64,000 bases of DNA. Origin: Mobilicoccus massiliensis. GTDB lineage: Bacteria; Actinomycetota; Actinomycetes; Actinomycetales; Dermatophilaceae. This document shows positions 9,447-17,224 of the stretch, one piece after another. Below the pieces are notes generated by a model. It was not told the origin of the DNA. It worked only from the letters and a program-made list of their open reading frames with translations, and did no database searches. Within the stretch, counting starts at the first letter, position 1; each line of letters opens with the position of its first letter. The stretch spans positions 1 through 64,000 of the forward strand of contig NZ_LN651330.1 of the NCBI RefSeq assembly GCF_000826525.2, written 5' to 3'. The position numbers were made by a program, and so were the translations under genes.

Positions 9447-9544
9447 GCGAGGCCTCCCGTCGTGGGTGCGATGTGCAGGCCGTGGACGGCATGGCTCGTG
9501 TACGCCAGCCGTGCACGGATGAGGCGAGGCGTGCGCAGGCTCAT
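9443..9544 (-). CDS. 33-aa ORF exactly filling the cydD-cydC gap
   Basis: This small ORF begins with an ATG that overlaps the cydD stop (ATGA) and ends with a TGA that overlaps the cydC start (again ATGA). GGAGG lies 6 bases before its ATG. The predicted peptide is basic with several His residues and one short hydrophobic run, and is not an obvious membrane helix. It resembles neither CydX nor YbgT, which lie after cydB in other bacteria. It may be a real micropeptide, or simply a coupling ORF that carries ribosomes from cydD to cydC. No homology is known to me. Confidence 0.5.
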   Translation of the reverse strand: MSLRTPRLIRARLAYTSHAVHGLHIAPTTGGLA

Positions 9545-11256
9545 CTCGCACCTCCTCGTGGCCCGATCTCGATGTGTGCGTCGGCGAGCTTGCCGAGCAG
9601 GGGACGGTGAGCGACCGCAACGACCGTTCGTGTGTCGGCGAGCTCGCGGATGAGCGCCGCGACGTGGTGTTCGGTCTCGGGGTCGAGGTGGGCGGTCGGC
9701 TCGTCGAGGAGGAGGAGGGGAGCGTCGGAGAGCAACGCCCGGGCCAGCGCGAATCGGGCTCGCTGGCCGGCGGAGAGACCGAAGCCGTCGTCGCCCAGAG
9801 GCGTGTCGAGCCCGGCGGGCAGTTCGGCGAGCAGTCCTGCGAGGTCGACCCGGTCGAGCACGGCGCGCAACTCTTCGTCGCTCGGAGATCCCGCCGCTCC
9901 GAGCAACAGGTTGTCCCGCATCGACACCGGCGCAAGGAACGGGCGCTGGGTGACGAGGTGTGCACGCGGCGCCTCGAGCCTGCCCTCGGTCGGGGTGCGG
10001 AGGCCAGCCAGCAGTTCGAGCAGGGTCGTCTTTCCCGCCCCCGACGGGCCGACGAGCATCGTCAGTCCGGGACCGATCTCGACGTCGAGGCCGTGGATCA
10101 CGTCGGAAAGATCCGGTGCGTACCGGAAAGACAGCCCTCGCACTGTCACGGTCTCCCCGCGTCCGGGCTGCAGCGCAGCGATATCCGGGGCGGAAGTGGC
10201 ATCGACACCGGTGGAAACGCCTGTTCGAGCGGAGGGGGTGGTGTCGGCGGGGGTGGCGTCGACACGGGTGGAAAGGCCTGTTCGGGCGGGGGCGACGCTC
10301 GCGATCTCCTCGAGGGCGGCGGCGCCGTCGGCGGCGTTGTGGAACTCGGCTCCGACGCGACGGACGGGCCAGTACGCCTCGGGGGCGAGGAGGATGAGGG
10401 TGAGGGCGATCTCGAGCTCCATGCGTCCGGTGGCGAGCATGAGCCCGGTGCTCACGGCGACGATCGCGACGGCGATGGTGGCGAGGAACTCCAGCGCGGC
10501 GGAGCTGAGGAACGCCAGGCGCAGGGTCGCGACCGTGGCCTCGCGATGGTCCTCGCTGACCTTGCGGATCGACTCGGTCTGCCGGTGCGCCCGCGAGTAG
10601 CCGACGAGCGTCGGCAGGCCCTTCATCACGTCGAGAAAGTGCCCGGAGAGCTGGGACAACGCGCGCCACCGTCGGTCGGTCGCGTCGCGGGTGGCCATGC
10701 CGATGAGCGCTGCGAACACCGGCAGCAGCGGCAAAGTGAGCACCGGGATGAGGGCGGTCAACGGGTCGAGGGTCGCCATCGCGACGATCGCCGCGAGCGG
10801 CAGCACGGCCGCCGCGACGAGCGACGGCAGGTACCGAGCGACGTACGGTTCGACGGCCGTCGCCCCCTGGGTCATCAGGGTCAACGGCGCGGTGGACTCG
10901 TGACCGACCCCGCTCTCTGCGCCGTGCGACCCGCCCGCGTGCGCAGGCTGCAGGCCGCCCGCGAGGATCTGGTCGGCGAGGCGCCGGCGCAACTCCGAGG
11001 AGACCGCCACACCGGTGCGCGCGGCCACGACCTCGGTCGCGGCCTGCGCGAGGCCCCGCACCGCGAAGGTGCCGAGGGCCCACGCGACGGCCGGCCCGAG
11101 CGGCTGGGCTCGCACCACGACGAACACGAGGTGCGCCACGGCGAAGGCCTGCGCGATGGCCGCCAGTCCGGAGATCGTGCCGAGCAGGCCGAGCCCGAGA
11201 ATCCCGGCACGCGCACCGGGCGCGAGCCGCAGCAGGCGCGGGTCGAAGGGCTTCAC
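9541..11256 (-). CDS. cydD: Cytochrome bd assembly ABC transporter, CydD subunit
   Basis: A 571-aa half-transporter. The membrane domain (about residues 15-310) is followed by an unusual Thr/Ala/Asp-rich linker (about 325-365) and an ATPase domain with Walker A GPSGAGKTT, signature LSAGQRARFA and Walker B LLLLDEPTAHLD. It pairs with CydC to support cytochrome bd maturation. The start is a GTG with no clear ribosome site. A short hairpin terminator separates it from cydB, so it may be expressed partly from its own promoter in the 151-base gap. The linker contains two 19-residue direct repeats derived from duplicated DNA (see repeats). Confidence 0.9.
   Translation of the reverse strand: MKPFDPRLLRLAPGARAGILGLGLLGTISGLAAIAQAFAVAHLVFVVVRAQPLGPAVAWALGTFAVRGLAQAATEVVAARTGVAVSSELRRRLADQILAGGLQPAHAGGSHGAESGVGHESTAPLTLMTQGATAVEPYVARYLPSLVAAAVLPLAAIVAMATLDPLTALIPVLTLPLLPVFAALIGMATRDATDRRWRALSQLSGHFLDVMKGLPTLVGYSRAHRQTESIRKVSEDHREATVATLRLAFLSSAALEFLATIAVAIVAVSTGLMLATGRMELEIALTLILLAPEAYWPVRRVGAEFHNAADGAAALEEIASVAPARTGLSTRVDATPADTTPSARTGVSTGVDATSAPDIAALQPGRGETVTVRGLSFRYAPDLSDVIHGLDVEIGPGLTMLVGPSGAGKTTLLELLAGLRTPTEGRLEAPRAHLVTQRPFLAPVSMRDNLLLGAAGSPSDEELRAVLDRVDLAGLLAELPAGLDTPLGDDGFGLSAGQRARFALARALLSDAPLLLLDEPTAHLDPETEHHVAALIRELADTRTVVAVAHRPLLGKLADAHIEIGPRGGAR
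10196..10289 (-). repeat. Duplicated 37-bp unit inside the cydD linker
   Basis: Two 37-bp copies (10196-10232 and 10253-10289, 33 of 37 identical) lie 57 bp apart, in frame, and encode a 19-residue repeat containing ARTG-[LV]-ST. On the plus strand each contains GGTGGAAA-S-GCCTGTTCG, which matches the right arm of the palindromic repeats at 14972-15131 and 30441-30729. Confidence 0.75.
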
Positions 11257-11350
11257 GAGATCAGTTCACCACCCAGGTCGAGGACACCCGAATCCGGTTG
11301 CCCACCAGCGACGATGCGGTTCGGCGCCCTGCCCCGGGACGAGCGGCGCA

Positions 11351-11400
11351 CACGAGCGCGGGGCTCTCGGGTCGTGCCGGGAGCCCCGCGTCCGCTCGTG
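11351..11400 (-). terminator. Hairpin terminator after cydB
   Basis: Arms 11351-11370 and 11377-11400 pair through GAGCG and CGGGGCTC/GAGCCCCG with a 4-base bulge and a 6-base loop. It starts 8 bases after the cydB stop. There is no T-run, as is common in actinobacteria. Confidence 0.7.
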
Positions 11401-11407
11401 TCGGGTT

Positions 11408-12493
11408 TCAGCCGCGCACCTTCTCGCGCGTCGGAGACACGTCGGGGATCTGGTCGGTCGACAGGCGCCGACGGAAGATCCAGTACGTCCACGCCTGGTA
11501 GGCGATGACGACGGGCGTGAAGATCACGGCGACGACGGTCATGATCTGCAGCGTCTGCTCGCTGTTGGCGGCGTAGAAGCCGACGCCGTCCTTGACCGTC
11601 GTCAGGGACGCGGCCGGGTCGAGCGTCGAGGGCATGACGTCGGGGAACAGCATGAGGAACAGCGAGCCCACCGCGAGCAGCGTGGTGAGGAACGTGCCGA
11701 GGAACGCCCACCCCTCGCGTCCCGCACGGTTGGCGAGGAGGCCCGCGACGAGCGCGACGGCCGCGAGGATCGTGAACACCCAGGCGGCGATCTTGTTGCC
11801 CGTGAGGATGTTCGTCCACGTGAGGAACACGACCGCGAGCACCGCCGTGACGAGACCCAGCTTGCCCGCGAGCCGGCGTGCATCCTCCCGGATGCCGCCC
11901 TTGGTCTTGAGCGCGATGAAGATCGCGCCGTGGGTGAGGAACAGGAACAGGGTGGTCAGGCCACCGACCAGTGCGTGCGGGTTGAGCAGCGTGAGGAGTG
12001 ACCCCTGGAACTCCACGCCGCGGCCCAGGGTGTTCTCGTGCACCGCGAGCGGCGTGCCGCCGACGATGTTGGCGAAGGCGACGCCCCACAGCAGGGCCGG
12101 CACGAACGAGCCGATGATGATCGCGAGATCCCAGTTCTTGCGCCACGACGGCGAATCGCCCTTGCCGCGATACTCGAAGCCCAGCGCGCGCACGATGAGC
12201 GCGACGAGGATGAGCAGCAGCGCGAGGTAGAACCCGTCGAAGAGCGTGGCGTACCACTCACGGAACGCCGCGAACGTCGCACCGCCGGCGGTGAGGAGCC
12301 ACACCTCGTTGCCGTCCCAGTGCGGGCCGATGGTGCCGAGCAGCACGCGCTTGCGCCGCTCGGAATCCTCCGCGTCCTGCCCCTTGCCGAGGATCGGCAG
12401 GAGCATGCCGACGCCGAAGTCGAACCCCTCGAGGCAGAAGTACCCGATCCACAGGACCGCGATGAGGATGAACCAGATGACTGCGAGATCCAT
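11408..12493 (-). CDS. cydB: Cytochrome bd ubiquinol/menaquinol oxidase subunit II
   Basis: A 361-aa integral membrane protein with about eight helices. The N-terminal WFILIAVLWIGYFCLEGFDFGVG, given here as residues 6-28, and the GPHWDGNEVWLLTAGG segment are hallmarks of CydB. It forms the high-affinity terminal oxidase with CydA, oxidising quinol (here probably menaquinol) and reducing O2 to water. It lies 15 bases after cydA, so the two form one transcript. Confidence 0.95.
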   Translation of the reverse strand: MDLAVIWFILIAVLWIGYFCLEGFDFGVGMLLPILGKGQDAEDSERRKRVLLGTIGPHWDGNEVWLLTAGGATFAAFREWYATLFDGFYLALLLILVALIVRALGFEYRGKGDSPSWRKNWDLAIIIGSFVPALLWGVAFANIVGGTPLAVHENTLGRGVEFQGSLLTLLNPHALVGGLTTLFLFLTHGAIFIALKTKGGIREDARRLAGKLGLVTAVLAVVFLTWTNILTGNKIAAWVFTILAAVALVAGLLANRAGREGWAFLGTFLTTLLAVGSLFLMLFPDVMPSTLDPAASLTTVKDGVGFYAANSEQTLQIMTVVAVIFTPVVIAYQAWTYWIFRRRLSTDQIPDVSPTREKVRG

Positions 12494-12508
12494 TGCCAGG
12501 TCCCCTTC

Positions 12509-13975
12509 TCAGTACGTGTAGACGAGGGGTTCGTCCTCGCCCACGCCCTTGGTGACGGCCTCGGTGGGTTCGCCGATGTCCTCGGCGCCGAGCTTGACGT
12601 ACTTGACGAAGAGCTTGACCTCGACCACGGCCAGCGCGCCGTAGAGCAGGGTGAAGACGATCATCGACGTCAACACCTCGGCCGCGCTCGTGCGTGGGGA
12701 GACACCGAACTCGGTGAGCATGACGCCCATGACGACCCACGGCTGGCGACCCATCTCGGTGAAGATCCAGCCCCAGGAGTTCGCGATGACCGGGAACAAC
12801 GGGGTGGCGATGAGGAGCCAGTGCCACCAGGCCGGGCGCAGTTCCTTCTCCTTGGCCGACTTGCGGGTCGCCCACAGCGCGAGCACCGCGCAGGCCATCG
12901 CGGCGAACCCGAAGCCCATCATGAAGCGGAATGTCCAATAGGCCACCGGAATGTACGGCGTGTAGTTCGTGCGCGTGTCGTTCGTCAGCGCTGTGTCCGT
13001 GTAGGTGCTGAGGTAGTCCTTCTGAATGTCGTAGACGCCCTCGATCTCCGCGTCGAAATCGCCCTTGCCGAGGTAGCTGAGAAGACCCGGGATCTCGATG
13101 AGGTGCGCGGCCTCGGTGCCTTCGAGGTTGCCGACCGACAACACCGAGAACGGGGCGGGCCTCGCGTTGTAGTAGAGCGCCTCGGCCGCCGCCATCTTCA
13201 TCGGCTGGACATCGGTCATGACCTTGCCCTGCAGGTCGCCGGTGACGATGACGCCGACGGAGGCGACGAGCGTGATGATCGCGCCCACGCGCGTGGCCCT
13301 GCGGTACAGCTCGCGGTAGTGCGGCTCGAGCGTGACGCCGTTCTTCGCCGCCCGGTGCAGGTGCCACAGGCAGACCGCCATGACGACGGCGCCGCCGGTC
13401 ATGTACGCCGCGGTGATGACGTGCGGGAACGCGACCATCTGCACCTTGTTCGTCATCACGGCCATGAAGTCGGTGAGCTCGGCGCGGCCGTTGTCGGGGT
13501 TGATCCGGTATCCGACCGGGTGCTGCATCCAGCTGTTCGCCGCGAGGATGAAGAACGCCGACATCACCGTGCCGATGTGCACGAGCCACATCGTCGTCGC
13601 GTGCAGCTTCTCCGGAATGCGGCCCCACCCGAAGATCCACAGGCCGATGAACACCGACTCGAGGAAGAACGTGAGCAGCGCCTCCAGCGCGAGCGGCGCC
13701 CCGAAGATGTCACCGACCATGCGGCTGTAATCCGACCAGTTCATTCCGAACTGGAACTCCTGCACGATTCCCGTGACCAGACCCAGGGCGAAGTTGATGA
13801 CGAAGAGCTTTCCGAAGAATCGGGTCAGCTTGTACATCTGCGGGTTGTGTGTGCGAACCCACGCCGTGTGGAATCCGGCGACGATCGCCGACATGCCGAT
13901 CGTGATCGGCACGAACAAGAAGTGGTAGACGGTGGTGATACCGAACTGCCATCGCGCGAGTTCCAGCGCGTCCAT
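12509..13975 (-). CDS. cydA: Cytochrome bd quinol oxidase subunit I
   Basis: A 488-aa haem-bearing subunit. His18 (TVYHF), the His in FPHVITA and a Met in the region after residue 300 are candidate ligands for haems b595/d and b558. The GRQPW motif (in GWIFTEMGRQPW) and LESVFIGLW are diagnostic. The quinol loop is of the short type. The start at 13975 has GGAGGG 7 bases upstream. First gene of the cydAB unit. The 326-base region upstream contains a DosR-like palindrome and a candidate promoter with an overlapping inverted repeat. Confidence 0.96.
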   Translation of the reverse strand: MDALELARWQFGITTVYHFLFVPITIGMSAIVAGFHTAWVRTHNPQMYKLTRFFGKLFVINFALGLVTGIVQEFQFGMNWSDYSRMVGDIFGAPLALEALLTFFLESVFIGLWIFGWGRIPEKLHATTMWLVHIGTVMSAFFILAANSWMQHPVGYRINPDNGRAELTDFMAVMTNKVQMVAFPHVITAAYMTGGAVVMAVCLWHLHRAAKNGVTLEPHYRELYRRATRVGAIITLVASVGVIVTGDLQGKVMTDVQPMKMAAAEALYYNARPAPFSVLSVGNLEGTEAAHLIEIPGLLSYLGKGDFDAEIEGVYDIQKDYLSTYTDTALTNDTRTNYTPYIPVAYWTFRFMMGFGFAAMACAVLALWATRKSAKEKELRPAWWHWLLIATPLFPVIANSWGWIFTEMGRQPWVVMGVMLTEFGVSPRTSAAEVLTSMIVFTLLYGALAVVEVKLFVKYVKLGAEDIGEPTEAVTKGVGEDEPLVYTY

Positions 13976-14116
13976 GAAAAGCCCTCCAGATCAGGGCGGG
14001 AAGGCAGGCCGCGCAGGGTGGTCCACCCCCACGGACACCCTTCCCCGGGGTGGCCGATGTGGACGGCAGACGCCGCCCCTCGCCGCCAGGATCGACCGTA
14101 CGAGCGCTCGACCCAA

Positions 14117-14130
14117 GGGACCAAGGTCCC
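14117..14130. promoter_or_regulatory. DosR-like palindrome upstream of cydA
   Basis: GGGACCAAGGTCCC is a 14-bp inverted repeat (GGGACC/GGTCCC around AA) that fits the GGGAC-N4-GTCCC core of the mycobacterial DosR/DevR site. It lies about 142 bp before cydA and 172 bp before the divergent methyltransferase. A similar site lies between narK1 and narG. Confidence 0.5.
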
Positions 14131-14183
14131 CAGAAACGGCCCGTGACCTGCGGAAACCCCGAATCTGCTTGGGCGACACGGGA

Positions 14184-14212
14184 ATTCTACCCACCGGTTA
14201 TCGGTGGTCGTG
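14184..14212 (-). promoter_or_regulatory. Candidate cydA promoter with overlapping inverted repeat
   Basis: On the minus strand TAGAAT (14189-14184) could be a -10 element. The perfect inverted repeat CCACCG-GTTAT-CGGTGG at 14191-14207 occupies the spacer upstream of it, as a repressor operator would. The -35 match is poor. Apart from this and the DosR-like palindrome, I see nothing clear in the 326-bp gap 13976-14301. Confidence 0.3.
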
Positions 14213-14301
14213 ATGGCCCCGATACGCGACACTGGCCGAGGGCCGTGAAAGCCTCGGTCAGTTCGACCGGGGCCCGCCCGATGCCGGACGAGGGAGACGC
14301 C

Positions 14302-14964
14302 ATGGACGCCACGCAGTGGGACACCCGCTACACCGAGGAAGAACTCATCTGGGGTACCGACCCCAACCGGTGGGTCGTCTCCGAACTCGGCTCCCTCGCA
14401 CCCGGTGCCGCGCTCGACCTGGGCTCCGGCGAGGGCCGGAACGCCATCTGGCTGGCCGCCGAGGGCTGGAAGGTGACCGCGGTCGACTTCTCCCGCGTCG
14501 CCACCGAGCGGGGTCAGGAGCTCGCCCGGGCGGCCGCCGAACGTCTCGGTCGTGACCTCGACATCACGTGGCGCGTCGAGGACGTCGCCACCGCCGAGGT
14601 CGACCGCTCCGCATACGACGCCGTCCTCGTCTCCTACCTTCAACTTCCCGCCCACGAACGTCGCCTCGCCATGCGCCTCGCCGCGCGGGCCCTCGCCTCC
14701 GGCGGGGAGATGCTCGTGGTCGCCCACGACGCCACCAACCTCACCGAGGGCTACGGCGGCCCGCAGGATCCCGAGATCCACTACACGTCTCGCGACGTCG
14801 AGGACGACCTGCAGGACTACATCGCCTCCGGCGCCCTCACCGTCGAACGCTCGGGCCGCGTCGCCCGCGAGATCGAGGCCGACGACGGCACCCACTACGC
14901 CTGGGACCTCCTCCTGCGTCTCAAGGGCCGCGACATGCACAAGGGCGAGGTCACCTTCGGCTGA
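14302..14964 (+). CDS. Class I SAM-dependent methyltransferase
   Basis: A 220-aa methyltransferase. ALDLGSGEGRNAIWLA is the SAM-binding motif I, followed by VTAVDF (motif post-I) and a 'YDAVLVSYLQL' motif II region. The overall layout resembles TehB-like small-molecule methyltransferases. The acceptor is unknown. The ATG at 14302 has GAGGGA upstream, and an in-frame ATG at 14281 is less well placed. It is divergent from cydA and convergent with the PknG operon, with palindromic repeats just beyond its stop. Confidence 0.8.
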   Translation: MDATQWDTRYTEEELIWGTDPNRWVVSELGSLAPGAALDLGSGEGRNAIWLAAEGWKVTAVDFSRVATERGQELARAAAERLGRDLDITWRVEDVATAEVDRSAYDAVLVSYLQLPAHERRLAMRLAARALASGGEMLVVAHDATNLTEGYGGPQDPEIHYTSRDVEDDLQDYIASGALTVERSGRVAREIEADDGTHYAWDLLLRLKGRDMHKGEVTFG

Positions 14965-14971
14965 CGCACCC

Positions 14972-15029
14972 CCTCGGACAGGCGTTTTCACCCAAGCGAG
15001 CCGGGTGGAAAGGCCTGTCTGAGCGAGGG
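14972..15029. repeat. Palindromic repeat copy 1
   Basis: Imperfect palindrome of about 58 bp. The left arm contains CTCGGACAGGCGTTTTCACC and the right arm GGTGGAAAGGCCTGTC-TGAGCG. It starts 8 bases after the methyltransferase stop, between convergent genes. It may also act as a terminator. Confidence 0.75.
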
Positions 15030-15076
15030 AGGCCGCCCGGGCCTTCATGACGACCCTGCCTGCACTGGGTCCGACC

Positions 15077-15131
15077 CGCTCGGACAGGCGGTTTCACCCC
15101 TGCGAAGCCGGGTGAAGGGCCTGTCCGAGCG
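15077..15131. repeat. Palindromic repeat copy 2
   Basis: A 55-bp palindrome with perfectly complementary 13-base ends, CGCTCGGACAGGC and GCCTGTCCGAGCG, and GGTTTCACCC/GGGTGAAGG inside. It is 47 bp from copy 1 and lies before the 3' end of the convergent EEP gene. Confidence 0.8.
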
Positions 15132-15210
15132 CAAGGGGTCAGCAGGTATCGACCGCCTGCTTGCCGACCGGCGACCGCCCGTCCGGCCCCCATCCCGGCG
15201 CCACGCGTCC

Positions 15211-16203
15211 TCACCGGGTGAGGAGGGTCCAGATCGCGCGGTGGTCGGAGCCGGGGATGCTCACGGGCTCGGATTCCGTGGCGCGCCAGCCGCGGGCGAG
15301 GACGTGATCGATCTGGGTGAACGGCGGGATCGGGTCCCAGCGCGGCCAGGTTCGCGTCCACGGGAACCCGCCGCGGGGGGACTCGTCGAGCCCGGCGGAG
15401 TAACGACGGAACACCGGGTGTGACCGGCCGGCGTTGAAGTCGCCGGCGAGCACGAGAGGAAGATCGGTGGGCTGTGCCGCGATCCACTGCGCCGTGTCGC
15501 GCTGGTCCTCCTGCCAGCGGGACATCGGCGGCATGCGGGGTGACCACGCGTGCACGGCACGCAGGTGGGTGCCGTCGGGGAGGCGCACGACGATCTGATC
15601 GAACGCGGGCCGCCCCTGCGCGTCGTAGGCGTACTCCGACCCGTCGTCCGCCGTGACCTCGCCGCACGTCACCCCGGGCATGAGTTCGAGGCAGGTCACC
15701 GGCGTCCGGGTGGCGACGACCATGCCGCGGCCGCCACCGGTACGGCCGGTGACGTGAGGCAGGCGGCTCGTCAGGCCCCTGCGTCGAAGTTCGGACCAGA
15801 ACTCCTCGGTCATCTCGGGCAGGACGAGGACGTCGACCGAGCGCGCGTCGACCTCCCGCATCAGCGCATCGGCGTCGATCCGGCCGACGTACGTGCTCGC
15901 CGAGAGCACCGAGAGCGTGCGCGAGCTCCGTGGCACGTCACCGATCGGGGCGGTGAGCACCGGGACGAGCATGACGAGGGCGGCCACGACGGCCACCGCC
16001 GCGGTGACGAGGCGGCGCCGCGCCACCGCCGCGATCGCGACGACGAACACGATCACCCCGAGCGACGGGGCGAGCGCCTGCAGCACCGCGAACCCGGCAC
16101 CGCCGTCGACGAGGGTCGCCACCGCGGTCGACGCGCTCGCGACCACCAGGGCGGTGATCACGGCATCGAGACGGCGCAGGCTCACGCCCTCGCTGGCGGG
16201 CAT
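15211..16203 (-). CDS. Membrane-anchored endonuclease/exonuclease/phosphatase (EEP) protein
   Basis: A 330-aa protein with three predicted membrane helices (residues 13-85) followed by an EEP-fold hydrolase domain. Catalytic segments are LPEMTEEFW (Glu), GDFNAG, TQIDHVL and GSDHRAIW. Such domains are found in DNases, phospholipases and phosphodiesterases, and the substrate is unknown. The catalytic domain should face outward if the N-terminus is inside. It begins 7 bases after the FHA gene and is the last gene of the ten-gene PknG operon. Confidence 0.8.
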   Translation of the reverse strand: MPASEGVSLRRLDAVITALVVASASTAVATLVDGGAGFAVLQALAPSLGVIVFVVAIAAVARRRLVTAAVAVVAALVMLVPVLTAPIGDVPRSSRTLSVLSASTYVGRIDADALMREVDARSVDVLVLPEMTEEFWSELRRRGLTSRLPHVTGRTGGGRGMVVATRTPVTCLELMPGVTCGEVTADDGSEYAYDAQGRPAFDQIVVRLPDGTHLRAVHAWSPRMPPMSRWQEDQRDTAQWIAAQPTDLPLVLAGDFNAGRSHPVFRRYSAGLDESPRGGFPWTRTWPRWDPIPPFTQIDHVLARGWRATESEPVSIPGSDHRAIWTLLTR

Positions 16204-16210
16204 CGTGGCG

Positions 16211-17224
16211 TCAGTCGCCGATCTCTCCGGCGGTGGCGGGACGCACGACGAGGCGGGTCCACGCTCCGACGTACACCCGGTCGTCGGCGTCGACCTCCGT
16301 GCGGCCGGTGATCGGCGAGGACGGCAGGGGCCCGACGGCGGGCCCGATCCACGTGCCGTTGCTCGAGTCGAGATCCTCGATCCACCACCGGCGGCCGTCG
16401 CTGGTGAGCAACGCCTGGCGGCGGCTGACGGCGGAGTCGATGCCGCAGTCGATGTCGGGCACCGAGCTCCGGCTGCGGCGGCCGATCAACGCATCCGAGC
16501 CGACGAGGGGCACGACCTCGGGCGGAGCCGGCGAGGGGCACGCCTCCTCGGTGTCCTGTTCGGCGTACCAGTCGGGGTCGATCCACACCTCGACCACCCA
16601 GTCGCCGACCACCTCACGCGACGGCGGACGGTTGACGGGGCGCGGGGACCGACGGTCCGGACTCGCGACCTCGTCGTCCTCGTGGCCGCCCCGGTCATCG
16701 ACGCCCGCCACCGCGGCATCGGCGACGACCTGCTCACCCACCGGCGTTTCGGGATCGTCGCTCGCACGCACCGCGCTCGCCGAATCCGCACTCGTCGGTG
16801 CGGGCGAGGCCACGGGTTGGGCAGGTTCGGGCGGGGGCGCCGGGCTCGCGTCGTCCTCTGCCGGAGTCCGCGGTTCGGGTGGCACCGTCCGACCGACCGG
16901 GTCGGGCAGGTCGAGAAAGCTCGGTTCTCCGCCCTCGACGCGAGGCATGACGCCGGTGGTGAAATCGAAGCCGCAGACCTCGCAGAAGAGGTTGTCCTCG
17001 GCGTTGACCGCACCACAGTGCGGGCAGGCCTGCGCGGCAGCGGCATCCGACGATCCGGATTCGTCGTCGGCGACCGCGCCGCCCGCCTTCGGGGTCGACG
17101 CGACGCCGCCGGCGGCGACCCCCGGCGACGGCACCGCCGACCCCGCGGGCGCGTCCATGGGCACGCCGCAGACGTCGCAGTAGTCCTCGGCCGCGGAGTC
17201 GTGGCCGTCGGGGCATCGCGTCAT
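16211..17224 (-). CDS. FHA-domain protein with two N-terminal zinc ribbons
   Basis: A 337-aa protein. Residues 1-23 carry a short zinc-ribbon-like Cys set (C4, C16, C19). Residues 67-84 carry a second CxxC-x10-CxxC ribbon. An acidic Pro/Ala-rich linker follows. The FHA domain (about 240-325) shows GRRSRSS, SRRQA and LDSSNGTWIG, the phosphothreonine-binding loops. Arg replaces the usual His in the S-R-x-H position. FHA proteins GarA/OdhI are known PknG partners, and this one is encoded in the same operon, so it is a likely reader or substrate of the kinase. It overlaps the vWA gene by 4 bases. Confidence 0.85.
   Translation of the reverse strand: MTRCPDGHDSAAEDYCDVCGVPMDAPAGSAVPSPGVAAGGVASTPKAGGAVADDESGSSDAAAAQACPHCGAVNAEDNLFCEVCGFDFTTGVMPRVEGGEPSFLDLPDPVGRTVPPEPRTPAEDDASPAPPPEPAQPVASPAPTSADSASAVRASDDPETPVGEQVVADAAVAGVDDRGGHEDDEVASPDRRSPRPVNRPPSREVVGDWVVEVWIDPDWYAEQDTEEACPSPAPPEVVPLVGSDALIGRRSRSSVPDIDCGIDSAVSRRQALLTSDGRRWWIEDLDSSNGTWIGPAVGPLPSSPITGRTEVDADDRVYVGAWTRLVVRPATAGEIGD

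Noticed and set aside
12038..14146. 702-codon plus-strand ORF across cydAB
   Set aside because: Antisense shadow of cydA/cydB with a charged low-complexity product.
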